64,000 nucleotides of DNA. It comes from Rhodocyclaceae bacterium (lineage in GTDB: Bacteria > Pseudomonadota > Gammaproteobacteria > Burkholderiales > Rhodocyclaceae). Location: assembly GCA_016718525.1 (NCBI GenBank), contig JADKDD010000001.1, forward strand, positions 1,763,139-1,827,138. The letters run 5' to 3'. The notes below the pieces were generated by a model, which was given only the letters and a program-made list of their open reading frames with translations, did not search any database and had not been told where the DNA came from. The position numbers and the translations under genes are program-made. Shown here one piece after another: positions 8,387-17,000 of the stretch (position 1 is the stretch's first letter; each line of letters starts with the position of its first letter).

Positions 8387-9592
8387 ATGGCAGCCGACGA
8401 CTTGGCACTTCCCGAAAATATGCAGCTGACGCATCACGGGTCGGACCTTGAGATCACATGGAAATGGTCGCGACCCAGTCTACTGGCGCTGGCCGTTGCG
8501 CTATACATTGCTTGGAACATTGCGAGTCACCTGGGCTTCGACAGCATTGACTTGAGCAGCGCAATCAATGAATTGATCCGTGGCGTCATCACGGAACCTT
8601 TTCCATTCAACCTGTTCAAACCGATGTTTGCCTGCGCTGTGATTTGGATGCTGTATTTCTTTGCGGCGCAAACACTCAATCGCACTCGCGTTGCTGTCAG
8701 TCGCGCCAGAGTCGTGGTTCGTCATGGTCCATTGCCCTGGTTGGGCAATCGAGACATCGAATCGAGCACAATCAAGCAGATCTTTACCAAGATCAACCTG
8801 AACGGCAACAACGGGCGGAGCGGCGGCATATTCGCCCCCTACGATTTGCTCGCCCTTGGCCGCAATGAGGAAACCATCAAGTTGCTCAGTGGCCTCAGTC
8901 TGACGCGTGAGCAAGCCGCCTACCTTGAGCAAAAGCTTGAGCGTTATCTGGGCATCAAAGACGTCCCGCAGCAAAGCGCTGGCGCGCATGATGAAGCCAC
9001 CGGCTTTGAGCCAATTGGCGACGTCAGTAACGACCAGGCGTCCAGTGTTCAGCGTCCAATCGATACCAAGGTGTTGCAGATTCAACGTGGCACGTCGCTG
9101 ATCATCACCAAGCGCTGGTTTGACAATCGCAGCATCGGCATGACCATTTTCGCCGTGGTGTGGACTGCATTTGCCGTGTGGTTCACTTGGACTTGGCTGA
9201 CGCATATGGGCTCACGACCACTTCTTCCCATCGACCCCGATCCCACCCACGCCATATTGGTGATTCACCTCAGTGTCGGCATTGCTATGCTGTATTGGTC
9301 CATCGCCGGACTGTTCAATCGGACTGGACTAACAATAAGCCGCGACAAGATTTCGGTTCGCCACGGCCCGGTTCCGTGGCGCGGGAATGGTGAATATCTG
9401 CTGGCAAACCTTCAAGCACTAAAGGTTCAGCGCGCAAGTTGGGGGCGTGGCAAGGGACCAAACGTTGTTTACAAACTGGAGCTTCATGCGACGATGCGTG
9501 ACGGTAAGAGCGAGAAGCTCATCGGCGGTTTCGATACGCGGGAACAAGCGTTGAGTGTCCAGCAGGAAATCGAGCGATATCTGAAGATTTAG
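8387..9592 (+). CDS. Membrane protein with internal tandem duplication
   Basis: Protein of about 401 residues built from two copies of the same unit. Each unit has two transmembrane helices followed by a PH-like cytosolic segment that carries VRHGP-L/V-PW-x-GN and ends in a helix with EQxLERYL or QQEIERYLKI. Copy one covers roughly residues 15-195 and copy two 230-401; a hydrophilic, glutamine/aspartate-rich linker joins them. I recognise no named family. The ATG at 8381 abuts the GAGGAG ribosome site, while the ATG at 8387 has a normal six-base spacing, so I prefer 8387. Function unknown; the architecture suggests a membrane-bound sensor or scaffold. Confidence 0.72.
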   Translation: MAADDLALPENMQLTHHGSDLEITWKWSRPSLLALAVALYIAWNIASHLGFDSIDLSSAINELIRGVITEPFPFNLFKPMFACAVIWMLYFFAAQTLNRTRVAVSRARVVVRHGPLPWLGNRDIESSTIKQIFTKINLNGNNGRSGGIFAPYDLLALGRNEETIKLLSGLSLTREQAAYLEQKLERYLGIKDVPQQSAGAHDEATGFEPIGDVSNDQASSVQRPIDTKVLQIQRGTSLIITKRWFDNRSIGMTIFAVVWTAFAVWFTWTWLTHMGSRPLLPIDPDPTHAILVIHLSVGIAMLYWSIAGLFNRTGLTISRDKISVRHGPVPWRGNGEYLLANLQALKVQRASWGRGKGPNVVYKLELHATMRDGKSEKLIGGFDTREQALSVQQEIERYLKI

Positions 9593-9637
9593 TTCGCGCT
9601 GTGGCCTGATCCGGAAGACTTCCAGAGGAGTCGCACC

Positions 9638-9709
9638 ATGTCTTGCTTTGTAACTAAGTGCGGTGGCGACTACTCAGTCGTTTGGTTCACCCTTAATTTC
9701 GGCAAATGA
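9638..9709 (+). CDS. 23-codon leader ORF coupled to the dioxygenase gene
   Basis: ATG at 9638 follows AGAGGAG at normal spacing, and the frame (starting MSCFVTKCGG, rich in Phe, Tyr and Trp) ends in TGA at 9707-9709, overlapping the ATG (9706) of the next gene. That gene has no ribosome site of its own, so its translation may depend on this leader. No attenuator hairpin is obvious. Too short for homology, so this rests on signals only. Confidence 0.5.
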   Translation: MSCFVTKCGGDYSVVWFTLNFGK

Positions 9710-10491
9710 CAAAACAGCCCAAACTTCCCCCAGTGTTCATCTCACACGGTTCACCGATGCTGGCAATCGACGCAGGCGCTTCAATTCCTGCCTGGATTGC
9801 ATTGGCAGAAGCTTTGCCACGCCCACGCGCAGTTCTTGCGGTGTCCGCACACTGGACAACAACCTCGCCTGCCGTCAGTGCAGCGGCAACGCCTGAGACG
9901 GTTCATGACTTCTACGGCTTTCCGCCTGCACTTTACGACATTCGCTACCCTGCCCCCGGCGCACTATTTCTGGTGGATGAAGTTGCTGAATTGGTTCCCG
10001 GTATCGGCGTCGATGAACAACGCGGCCTGGATCACGGCGCATGGATGCCGTTACGCTGGATGTATCCACAAGCAAATGTTCCGGTAATTCAACTTGCGGT
10101 GATGCCCAACCAATCGCCCGAATTTCATTTTCGACTTGGCCAACAAATCGCGCCGTTGTTGTCCACCGGCACTTTGATTTTGGCTTCCGGCGGTCTGGTA
10201 CACAATTTACGCGACCTGGTGTTTGACGCGCCGGAAAATTCAGCAAAGCCCTATGCACGGGAATTCTGCGATTGGTTTGTTGACCGCTTGGAAAGCCGTG
10301 ACTTACCGGCATTACTTGACTACCGCCGACAGGCACCGAATGCGGCGCTAGCACATCCGACCGAAGAGCACCTGCTGCCAGTATTCGTGGCACTCGGCGC
10401 TGCCGGAGCAACGTACACCTTGCGCACTGTTTATCAAGGCTTCACGCTCGGTACGCTGGCAATGGATTGTTTCGCTTTTGACGCGAACTAG
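9706..10491 (+). CDS. ygiD: DODA-type extradiol ring-opening dioxygenase (YgiD-like)
   Basis: A 261-residue class III extradiol dioxygenase related to plant and bacterial DOPA 4,5-dioxygenase. Likely metal ligands are H14 (in FISHGSP), H49 (SAHW) and H222 (in the HPTEEH block); VHDFYGFP, GLDHGAW and GGLVHNLR are further family motifs. The physiological substrate of YgiD-type enzymes is uncertain. Its ATG overlaps the stop of a short leader ORF. A copy of the window's dispersed 29-bp repeat starts 17 bp after its stop. Confidence 0.9.
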   Translation: MTKQPKLPPVFISHGSPMLAIDAGASIPAWIALAEALPRPRAVLAVSAHWTTTSPAVSAAATPETVHDFYGFPPALYDIRYPAPGALFLVDEVAELVPGIGVDEQRGLDHGAWMPLRWMYPQANVPVIQLAVMPNQSPEFHFRLGQQIAPLLSTGTLILASGGLVHNLRDLVFDAPENSAKPYAREFCDWFVDRLESRDLPALLDYRRQAPNAALAHPTEEHLLPVFVALGAAGATYTLRTVYQGFTLGTLAMDCFAFDAN

Positions 10492-10507
10492 AAAAGGTGA
10501 AGTCGCT

Positions 10508-10536
10508 TGCCAGTTGGTGCTGACAGGACGCCGTCA
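10508..10536 (+). repeat. Dispersed 29-bp repeat, copy 1
   Basis: Core CAGTTGGTGCTG at 10511-10522, with ACGCCGTCA at the 3' end. It lies 17 bp after the dioxygenase stop and about 50 bp before the next start. See the findings for the full set. Confidence 0.85.
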
Positions 10537-10583
10537 TGATTTCCCCCGCTACAATCCAAGCTTATAAAACATAGGAGCATCCG

Positions 10584-12212
10584 ATGCGACGATGGAATGG
10601 TTGGGGCGATGACGCCACGATAGCAACGCTCAACCCGCAAGCATTGACGATGTTGGCAGAATTGGCGGGGAAGCCGGTCGCTGCGCAGCCGGTGGATGCG
10701 AGTCATGATCACTTCCTGACTGCGGTTCCTGCACCACGATTACCAGCGCATCCCCTGATCACGACCGATGCCGCAGAACGCTTCAAAGTCGCATTGGGCG
10801 AGAGCTTTCCGGATTTACTTCGCCGACGCAGTGGCACGGTGCCGCCAATGCCCGATGGCGTAGCCTTCCCTGAGACGAGCGCGCAAGTGCGTGAATTGCT
10901 TGATGCGGCGCAAGCGAACAACTGGATTGTTATCCCGTTTGCCGGCGGGACCAGTGTGGCCGGGCATCTGGATTGTCCGGTCAGTGAGCGCCCGGTGCTA
11001 TCGATCAATCTCACGCGGATGAATCGCCTGTTGCATCTGGATACGCAAAGCCAGCTTGCGACCTTTGGCGCTGGCACATCGGGCCCTTTGGTCGAAGCAC
11101 AGTTACGCGCACAAGGTTACACGTTGGGGCATTTTCCGCAGTCATTTGAGTACTCCACCGTCGGCGGTTGGGTTGTCACACGCTCAAGTGGTCAGCAGTC
11201 CCTGCGTTACGGACGCATCGAACAAATGTTTGCGGGTGGAAAACTCGAAGCACCCATTGGAACCATGGAAATTCCAACATTTCCGGCATCATCTGCCGGA
11301 CCCGATTTGCGTGAAATGGTATTGGGATCGGAAGCGCGCCTGGGTGTGTTGACCGAAGTCACCGTGCGCGTCACTAAACTCGCTGAACACGAAAGTTTTC
11401 ATGCGATTTTTCTGCCGGATTGGGATGCTGCCGAAGCGGCAGTGCGTGGGCTGGTGCAAATGAAATTGCCACTCTCCATGCTGCGGCTCTCCAATGCCAA
11501 TGAAACCTTCACCAATCTTTCGATGGCCGGACATGCTGGATTCATCGGGTGGATAGAGCGCTATCTGGCGTGGCGAGGCTGTGGTGACGGCAAGTGTTGG
11601 CTTACACTCGGCATCACAGGTGACAAACGCACGACTGCGAACGCACTCAAAGTGGCGCGGGCTCACCTGGCCAAATTCGGCGCGGTTTGTGTTCCGGTTC
11701 TGGGGCCGAAATGGGCGGAGAACCGCTTCAAAGGTCCCTACATGCGAAATGCTCTGTGGGAACACGGCTACTCCGCCGACACAATAGAAACCGCCGTCGA
11801 CTGGCCGCAGGTGAGAAACTTGATGAACTCGATGGAACAAGCCGCACGCGATGCGTTTGGCGGCTATGGAGAAAAGGTGCATGCATTTACTCACCTGTCG
11901 CATCTCTATCCGCAAGGCAGCAGTATTTATTCCACGTTCGTTTGGGCAACCGCCCCTGGGGGATTTGCGCCAAATCATGAACGTTGGCTGCGCTACAAAA
12001 CCGCCGTGTCGGCGGCCATCCTGGCGCATGGCGGCACTGCGAGCCATCAGCATGGAATCGGTCGCGATCATGCCGCCAGCATGGCCATGGAAAAGGGACC
12101 GCTCGCAATGAATGCTTTGGCGCAGTTGTGCCGGTACTTCGATCCCAAGCGAATCATGAACCCGGGGAAGTTGCTGACCGATCTTGGTCAGCGCGAGCAA
12201 TGGCTGAACTAA
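10584..12212 (+). CDS. FAD-linked oxidase, alkyldihydroxyacetonephosphate synthase-like
   Basis: Flavoprotein of 542 residues of the FAD_binding_4/FAD-oxidase C family that includes alkylglycerone-phosphate synthase, the enzyme that forms the ether bond of ether lipids. The FAD-binding loop reads PFAGGTSVAGH, followed by STVGGWVVTRSSGQQSLRYGR; the C-terminal active-site motif is SHQHGIGRDH and the end is DPKRIMNPGKLL. Neighbours acting on glycerol phosphate (glpD, FGGY kinase) support a role with a glycerol-phosphate compound, but a different 2-hydroxyacid substrate cannot be excluded. The start follows TAGGAGCATCCG, a good ribosome site. First gene of a four-gene run. Confidence 0.85.
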   Translation: MRRWNGWGDDATIATLNPQALTMLAELAGKPVAAQPVDASHDHFLTAVPAPRLPAHPLITTDAAERFKVALGESFPDLLRRRSGTVPPMPDGVAFPETSAQVRELLDAAQANNWIVIPFAGGTSVAGHLDCPVSERPVLSINLTRMNRLLHLDTQSQLATFGAGTSGPLVEAQLRAQGYTLGHFPQSFEYSTVGGWVVTRSSGQQSLRYGRIEQMFAGGKLEAPIGTMEIPTFPASSAGPDLREMVLGSEARLGVLTEVTVRVTKLAEHESFHAIFLPDWDAAEAAVRGLVQMKLPLSMLRLSNANETFTNLSMAGHAGFIGWIERYLAWRGCGDGKCWLTLGITGDKRTTANALKVARAHLAKFGAVCVPVLGPKWAENRFKGPYMRNALWEHGYSADTIETAVDWPQVRNLMNSMEQAARDAFGGYGEKVHAFTHLSHLYPQGSSIYSTFVWATAPGGFAPNHERWLRYKTAVSAAILAHGGTASHQHGIGRDHAASMAMEKGPLAMNALAQLCRYFDPKRIMNPGKLLTDLGQREQWLN

Positions 12213-12220
12213 AAGGACGC

Positions 12221-13786
12221 ATGTCACGGGCCGACAATCTGGCGCGGCTCGCTGGCCAGCAATGGGATGTGCTCATCGTCGGTGGCGGCATCAGCGGCGC
12301 CGGTGTGCTGCGCGAGGCGACACGCCGCGGTTGGCGCGCCGCGTTGATCGAACAGCGCGATTTTGCCTGGGGTACATCAAGCCGCTCGTCCAAACTCGTT
12401 CACGGCGGCTTGCGCTATCTCAAGGAAGGACAGTTTGGTTTGACGCTCCATTCGGTACGCGAACGCGATCGCCTGATGCGTGAAGCACCTGATCTGATTG
12501 AGCCGCAGAGTTTCCTGTTCGCCAATTGCAGCGGTCGAAAGCCCGGGCGCCATGTGTTCATGATGGGGCTGGCGATTTACGACCGGATGGCCAAAGGCCA
12601 ACGCAAAAGCCGCTACCATGGTGCCAACGCCACGCGCATGCTGGCACCCGGTATCGGACCGGCCGACATGGTCGGCGGCATCACCTATGTCGACGCCAAG
12701 ACCGACGATGCGCGCCTGGTCTGGCGGGTGCTGGCAGAGGCGACAAACGAGCATGGACTGGCGCTGAATTACGTCTCGGCGCAATCACCAATTTTCAGTG
12801 ACGCCGCAAACAAGAAAGTCATTGGCCTCAATGTCGAGGATGTGGAAACAGGCACTCGCTACGAGATCAAGGCGAAGGCCGTGGTCAACGCCACCGGCGC
12901 CTGGGCCGATGGATTGCGTGGTGCCGTCAGCGGCAAGCCGATGTTGCGCCCATTGCGCGGCAGTCATTTGGTGATTCCGTTTTGGCGCTTGCCTGTGGCG
13001 CAGGCGATTAGTTTGATACACCCCACCGACGGACGTCCGGTATTTTTCTATCCGTGGGAAGGCATCACGCTGGTCGGCACGACCGATCTTGATCATCGTG
13101 ACGATTTACAAACTGAAGCCGGGATTACGAAAGGCGAAGTCGACTATCTGCTGTTGGCAGTCAATGACCAGTTCCCCGGCCTTGCGATTACCGCCAAGGA
13201 TATTTCGGCGACTTTTGCCGGCGTACGGCCAGTGATCGATGATGGCAGCGGCGATCCGTCCAGCGCCGGGCGCGATCATGTGGTGCTCGACGAAGCTGGA
13301 ATGATCACGTTGACTGGCGGCAAGCTGACGACCTTTCGACTCATGGCAGAAGACGCCTTGGCACTTGCCGCACCGCACCTTGGCAAAGCATTTGCCCGCA
13401 TAGACGCCCCGGTTTTCAGACCGGCTTCGGCAATGAACCCGCGCTGGCATCCGGTAGCGCGCTTCCGCCTGAGTTCGCGTTACGGTGCCGATGCGGCGAC
13501 GCTCGCGGAAGGAGCCGCCAATGCCGACTTCGACACCATTCCGGGCACCACGATCATGTGGTTGGAGCTTGCTGTCGCCGCACGAGACGAAGTGATCGTG
13601 CATCTTGATGATCTGTTGCTGCGACGAACACGCCTGGGAATTTTGTTGCCGCGTGGCGGACTTGATCATTTGAATCGGATTAGTGAAATAGTGCGGCCTG
13701 TATTGGCCTGGACCGACGAGCGCTGGCAAAGCGAAGTTGAGCGTTATCGCTCGATCATCGCGACGTATTACGGGCTGCCAAAATGA
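12221..13786 (+). CDS. glpD: Glycerol-3-phosphate dehydrogenase/oxidase
   Basis: FAD-dependent enzyme of about 521 residues that oxidises sn-glycerol 3-phosphate to dihydroxyacetone phosphate at the inner membrane, passing electrons to quinone. The dinucleotide motif DVLIVGGGISGAG is near the N terminus, followed by SSRSSKLVHGGLRYL, and the family block GKLTTFRLMAEDAL lies towards the C terminus. I choose the ATG at 12221, with AAGGA nine bases upstream; the frame is open further upstream inside the previous gene, and the ATG at 12200 has a poor site. Its stop overlaps the kinase start (ATGA). Confidence 0.92.
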   Translation: MSRADNLARLAGQQWDVLIVGGGISGAGVLREATRRGWRAALIEQRDFAWGTSSRSSKLVHGGLRYLKEGQFGLTLHSVRERDRLMREAPDLIEPQSFLFANCSGRKPGRHVFMMGLAIYDRMAKGQRKSRYHGANATRMLAPGIGPADMVGGITYVDAKTDDARLVWRVLAEATNEHGLALNYVSAQSPIFSDAANKKVIGLNVEDVETGTRYEIKAKAVVNATGAWADGLRGAVSGKPMLRPLRGSHLVIPFWRLPVAQAISLIHPTDGRPVFFYPWEGITLVGTTDLDHRDDLQTEAGITKGEVDYLLLAVNDQFPGLAITAKDISATFAGVRPVIDDGSGDPSSAGRDHVVLDEAGMITLTGGKLTTFRLMAEDALALAAPHLGKAFARIDAPVFRPASAMNPRWHPVARFRLSSRYGADAATLAEGAANADFDTIPGTTIMWLELAVAARDEVIVHLDDLLLRRTRLGILLPRGGLDHLNRISEIVRPVLAWTDERWQSEVERYRSIIATYYGLPK

Positions 13787-15360
13787 GGATGGAAAATCAG
13801 GCGGATTACCTGTTGGCCATCGACAATGGAACGCAAAGCGTCCGTGCGTTGCTGTTCGACCCGCAAGGCAATCTGGTCGACAAAACGCAAGTGATGATGA
13901 CAACCTACACGTCACCGCAACTAGGCTGGGTTGAAAATGACCCCGAAGATTTCTGGCGTGCATTGTGCAAGGCATGCAACGCACTTTGGGCCAAGACGGC
14001 GGTGCCAAAAAGCGCCATTCGCTGCGTCACTATTACGACGCAACGCGCCACGGTGATCAACCTGGACAAGGCCGGCCAGCCGCTGCGCCCGGCCATTATC
14101 TGGATGGATCAACGCCGTGCTACATCGAAATTGCGCCTGCCGTGGTACTGGAACGCGTTGTTTCGTGTCATTGGCATGACCGAGACGATCAAGTATTTTC
14201 ATGCGGAAGCCGAAGCCAGCTGGATCGCGCAAAACCAGCCGGAGATTTGGGCAAAGACAGAAAAGTACCTGCTGCTTTCGGGCTATCTCAATTACCGCTT
14301 TACCGGCCGATTTGTCGACTCGGTCGCCAGCCAGGTTGGCTACCTGCCCTTCGACTACAAGGCCGGCAATTGGGCGGCAGCAAGCGATTGGAAATGGCAA
14401 AGCCTGCCGATAACACGTTCAATGTTGCCTGATCTGGTGGCTCCGGGCGAACCGCTCGGCAAAGTCAGTGCGGCGGCATCGCGAGACACTGGAATTCCCG
14501 AAGGACTACCGGTGATTGCCGGTGCAGCCGACAAAGCCTGCGAAGTCATCGGTGCGGGATGTCTGACGCCGGAGATTGCCTGCCTGTCTTTTGGCACTGC
14601 CGCGACGATCAACACGACAACACCAAAGTACTTTGAGGCAACGCCATTTATCCCGCCTTATCCAGCTGCAATCCCGCATCACTACAACACCGAAGTGCAA
14701 ATCACGCGCGGCTTTTGGATGGTGAATTGGTTCAAGGAGCAATTTGGTCAACACGAAAAGGCACGTGCCGAACAGCTCGGTGTTGCACCGGAAAGCTTGT
14801 TCGACGAATTGGTCAGCGCGGTGCCACCCGGTGCGATGGGCTTGATGCTGCAACCATTCTGGAACCCGGGCGTGCGCACGCCCGGCCCCGAGGCCAAAGG
14901 CGCCATCATCGGTTTCGGCGATGTACATACTCGCGCCCACATTTACCGGGCAATCATCGAAGGACTGACCTACGCCCTGCGCGAAGGCAAAGAGCGAATT
15001 GAAAAGCGTGGCGGTGCAAAAATCACGCGCGTGCGTGTGTCCGGTGGCGGTTCGCAAAGTGATGCCGCGATGCAGATCACCGCAAACATATTCAACCTTC
15101 CCAGCGAACGCCCGCACTTATACGAGACCAGCGGCCTCGGTGCAGCTATTTTGGGTGCGGTTGGTGGCGGGCTGCACCCTGATTTCCCTACCGCACTGAA
15201 GGCCATGACGCGTGTTGGCCAAGTGTTCCTGCCGGACCCTCAGCACGTGAATACATACGAGCAGTTGTATCGCAAGGTGTATTGCAAGATGTACCAACGC
15301 TTGCAGCCGCTGTATCACGACATTCGCGAAATTACCGGTTATCCGAATGCCGTTGACTGA
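13783..15360 (+). CDS. FGGY-family carbohydrate kinase (glycerol/xylulose-kinase-like)
   Basis: A 525-residue ATP-dependent sugar or polyol kinase. The N-terminal phosphate loop reads LLAIDNGTQSVRALLFD and the C-terminal nucleotide loop VRVSGGGSQSDAAMQ. The position after glpD suggests glycerol or a related triol, but the sequence also resembles orphan FGGY kinases of unknown substrate, so I leave out a symbol. The ATG overlaps the glpD stop by four bases, and the phosphoribosyltransferase start lies inside its 3' end, so all three are coupled. Confidence 0.88.
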   Translation: MRMENQADYLLAIDNGTQSVRALLFDPQGNLVDKTQVMMTTYTSPQLGWVENDPEDFWRALCKACNALWAKTAVPKSAIRCVTITTQRATVINLDKAGQPLRPAIIWMDQRRATSKLRLPWYWNALFRVIGMTETIKYFHAEAEASWIAQNQPEIWAKTEKYLLLSGYLNYRFTGRFVDSVASQVGYLPFDYKAGNWAAASDWKWQSLPITRSMLPDLVAPGEPLGKVSAAASRDTGIPEGLPVIAGAADKACEVIGAGCLTPEIACLSFGTAATINTTTPKYFEATPFIPPYPAAIPHHYNTEVQITRGFWMVNWFKEQFGQHEKARAEQLGVAPESLFDELVSAVPPGAMGLMLQPFWNPGVRTPGPEAKGAIIGFGDVHTRAHIYRAIIEGLTYALREGKERIEKRGGAKITRVRVSGGGSQSDAAMQITANIFNLPSERPHLYETSGLGAAILGAVGGGLHPDFPTALKAMTRVGQVFLPDPQHVNTYEQLYRKVYCKMYQRLQPLYHDIREITGYPNAVD

Positions 15361-15856
15361 GGATGGCCGTCACTTGCGGGTCAATGACAGTGAGTACTCC
15401 TCACTCGTCGAGGCGCTCGCACGCAAAGTGCGTCAGTCCGCGTGGAAATTCGACATAGTGTTGTGCCTTGCGCGCGGCGGTTTGCGTCCCGGCGATGTCT
15501 TGTCACGAATTTTCGACAAGCCGTTGGCGGTGCTCTCGACCAGCTCATACCGCGCGGCAGCTGGAACCGTGCAGGGCCGACTGGAGATTGCGCCTCAAAT
15601 CAGCTGCGCCAGCTGCAATATTGCCGGCCGCGTACTGCTGGTCGACGACATGGTCGACTCTGGCGAAACCTTGCGCGCTGTTGTGCAATGGTTGGCGGTG
15701 CAACATCCCGAGATTACGGAACTTCGCAGCGCCGTGATTTGGCAAAAAGCGATCTCGACTTTCGTACCGGAATACGTCGTTGAATTCCTGCCGACCAGTC
15801 CCTGGATACATCAACCGTTTGAGAAATATGATGGGATGAATGTCCAGGATTTGTAA
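15347..15856 (+). CDS. Phosphoribosyltransferase (XGPRT/HPRT-like)
   Basis: A 169-residue PRTase-fold protein. The PRPP-binding loop is VLLVDDMVDSGETL (about residues 99-112), and CLARGGLRPGDVLSR is the upstream pyrophosphate-loop block usual for xanthine-guanine type enzymes. It starts 14 bases inside the kinase gene in another frame. A purine-salvage activity is likely by family; the pairing with a glycerol-phosphate/kinase cluster is unusual. A dispersed repeat begins 5 bp after its stop. Confidence 0.85.
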   Translation: MPLTEDGRHLRVNDSEYSSLVEALARKVRQSAWKFDIVLCLARGGLRPGDVLSRIFDKPLAVLSTSSYRAAAGTVQGRLEIAPQISCASCNIAGRVLLVDDMVDSGETLRAVVQWLAVQHPEITELRSAVIWQKAISTFVPEYVVEFLPTSPWIHQPFEKYDGMNVQDL

Positions 15857-15860
15857 ATCT

Positions 15861-15889
15861 TGTCAGTTGGTGCTGGTGGGACGCTGCAT
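15861..15889 (+). repeat. Dispersed 29-bp repeat, copy 2
   Basis: CAGTTGGTGCTG at 15864-15875, followed by GTGGGACGCTGCAT; the last few bases diverge from the consensus. It lies 5 bp after the phosphoribosyltransferase stop. Confidence 0.82.
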
Positions 15890-15898
15890 GGCGGAACG

Positions 15899-15911
15899 TC
15901 CGCTTCGCGGA
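15899..15911. repeat. Short stem-loop TCCGC-TTC-GCGGA
   Basis: Perfect 5-bp stem with a TTC loop, just after repeat copy 2. A near-identical hairpin lies at 17862-17875, so the lipoprotein gene and the transposase element sit between two REP-like hairpins. No T-run follows, so it is not a canonical terminator. Confidence 0.4.
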
Positions 15912-15990
15912 GCGCCAGCGGCGTTGCGTACTGCGTCCACGCCCAACGCGACGTTAATTCAACAAATGAAACACCTTGGGAGATCGCCGC

Positions 15991-16890
15991 ATGAAAAGTC
16001 ACCTAAAAGTCAGCTTGTTTGCATTTGCTTTCGCCGCGCTCGCGGGCTGTGCGGGTGGCCAGATGCGTACTGCGCAAACTGCGCCATCCCCAACCGACCC
16101 GGCGGACATGACGCCGGTACAGCGCTATCACGCAGGCAAAGCACTGTGGGATGAAAAGTGCAGCACGGTGGCGGGGGAAAAGATTTATCGAACTGTCGAG
16201 GACGTGGAGGTGGTTTTGTTGATGAAGGTACGACACAAAGCGGGTGACAGGGAATGGGCCGATCCGTTGTGGCCGGGGGCGGCGTTTGCGCAGGAAGGAA
16301 CCGATGATCACTACATCACGGGCTTCCTAGGATATGAGCACGCACCTGGCATTGGACCTACTGGGAAATTGGGTACCGTGACTCCAAGCAATCGCGGATA
16401 CATCGCGCCTGATCGCCGTAACAGTAACCTTCCGGGTTATCGCTGGGTCGATGTTATTGACGAAAAGGATGGCAAACGCTGGCGGTATTCGGGCTCGGTC
16501 AAGGTAACTGGGCAAATGGATACGAGCGCGATTGGTGTCAAGAAATTGCTTGAGCGCGAACCCAATCACGACCTCAATGTCTATCGATGGACGCTCGATA
16601 AAACCCCAGCCCCCGACCCCGCCCCACGCTACGGCGTCACGTTTGAAGACCATGTGATTCCCGAAGAGCGAATTCTTGGCGTGGCCAGTAGCACGGTCAA
16701 AGTCATTGACCTAAAAACCAATGAACTGATGGGCGAGCTAACGCGCTACGCCGTGCGTGGCGCGCTGAGTAGAGCCAATCCCAGCCCGTGGCTCACCGCC
16801 TATCGCTGTCCCGATCATGCGGTGGGCACCGGAGCCGCTACTCGTAAGTTCGTCGATCAGATCCTAGTACCAAAAAAAATGGAGAACTGA
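15991..16890 (+). CDS. Hypothetical lipoprotein
   Basis: A 299-residue protein starting MKSHLKVSLFAFAFAALAGC, a lipoprotein signal with lipobox LAGC, so it is probably anchored in the outer membrane or periplasmic leaflet. I recognise no domain. The mature part is hydrophilic and mixed alpha/beta in composition. I use the ATG at 15991, which has GGGAG upstream; an in-frame TTG at 15976 is less likely. Its stop is one base before the start of the truncated ORF at 16892, so the two were probably co-translated before the transposon insertion. Confidence 0.75.
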   Translation: MKSHLKVSLFAFAFAALAGCAGGQMRTAQTAPSPTDPADMTPVQRYHAGKALWDEKCSTVAGEKIYRTVEDVEVVLLMKVRHKAGDREWADPLWPGAAFAQEGTDDHYITGFLGYEHAPGIGPTGKLGTVTPSNRGYIAPDRRNSNLPGYRWVDVIDEKDGKRWRYSGSVKVTGQMDTSAIGVKKLLEREPNHDLNVYRWTLDKTPAPDPAPRYGVTFEDHVIPEERILGVASSTVKVIDLKTNELMGELTRYAVRGALSRANPSPWLTAYRCPDHAVGTGAATRKFVDQILVPKKMEN

Positions 16891-16891
16891 A

Positions 16892-17000
16892 ATGCCTACA
16901 CCTTTGACCATTGCTGACTACCTGAAATTTGCGAATCTCCAACTCGCCGCTGAGTCGCTCTTCCGTTTCAATGCTACTTTGCCTAGCGCCAATTCGTATG
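16892..17000 (+). pseudogene. 5' fragment of a gene cut by the transposase element
   Basis: ATG at 16892 with GGAG seven bases upstream opens a frame reading MPTPLTIADYLKFANLQLAA, which has the look of the conserved N terminus of large calcium-binding or hemolysin-like proteins in betaproteobacteria (recalled from memory). After about 36 codons the frame runs into the inverted repeat of the transposase element. No matching 3' part is found after the element, so the rest has been lost. Confidence 0.5.

Noticed and set aside
11289..12227. Open frame of 312 codons on the minus strand
   Set aside because: Antisense to the AGPS-like gene and without any recognisable domain.
13106..14008. Open frame of 300 codons on the minus strand
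   Set aside because: Antisense to glpD and the kinase start; no motif or ribosome site.
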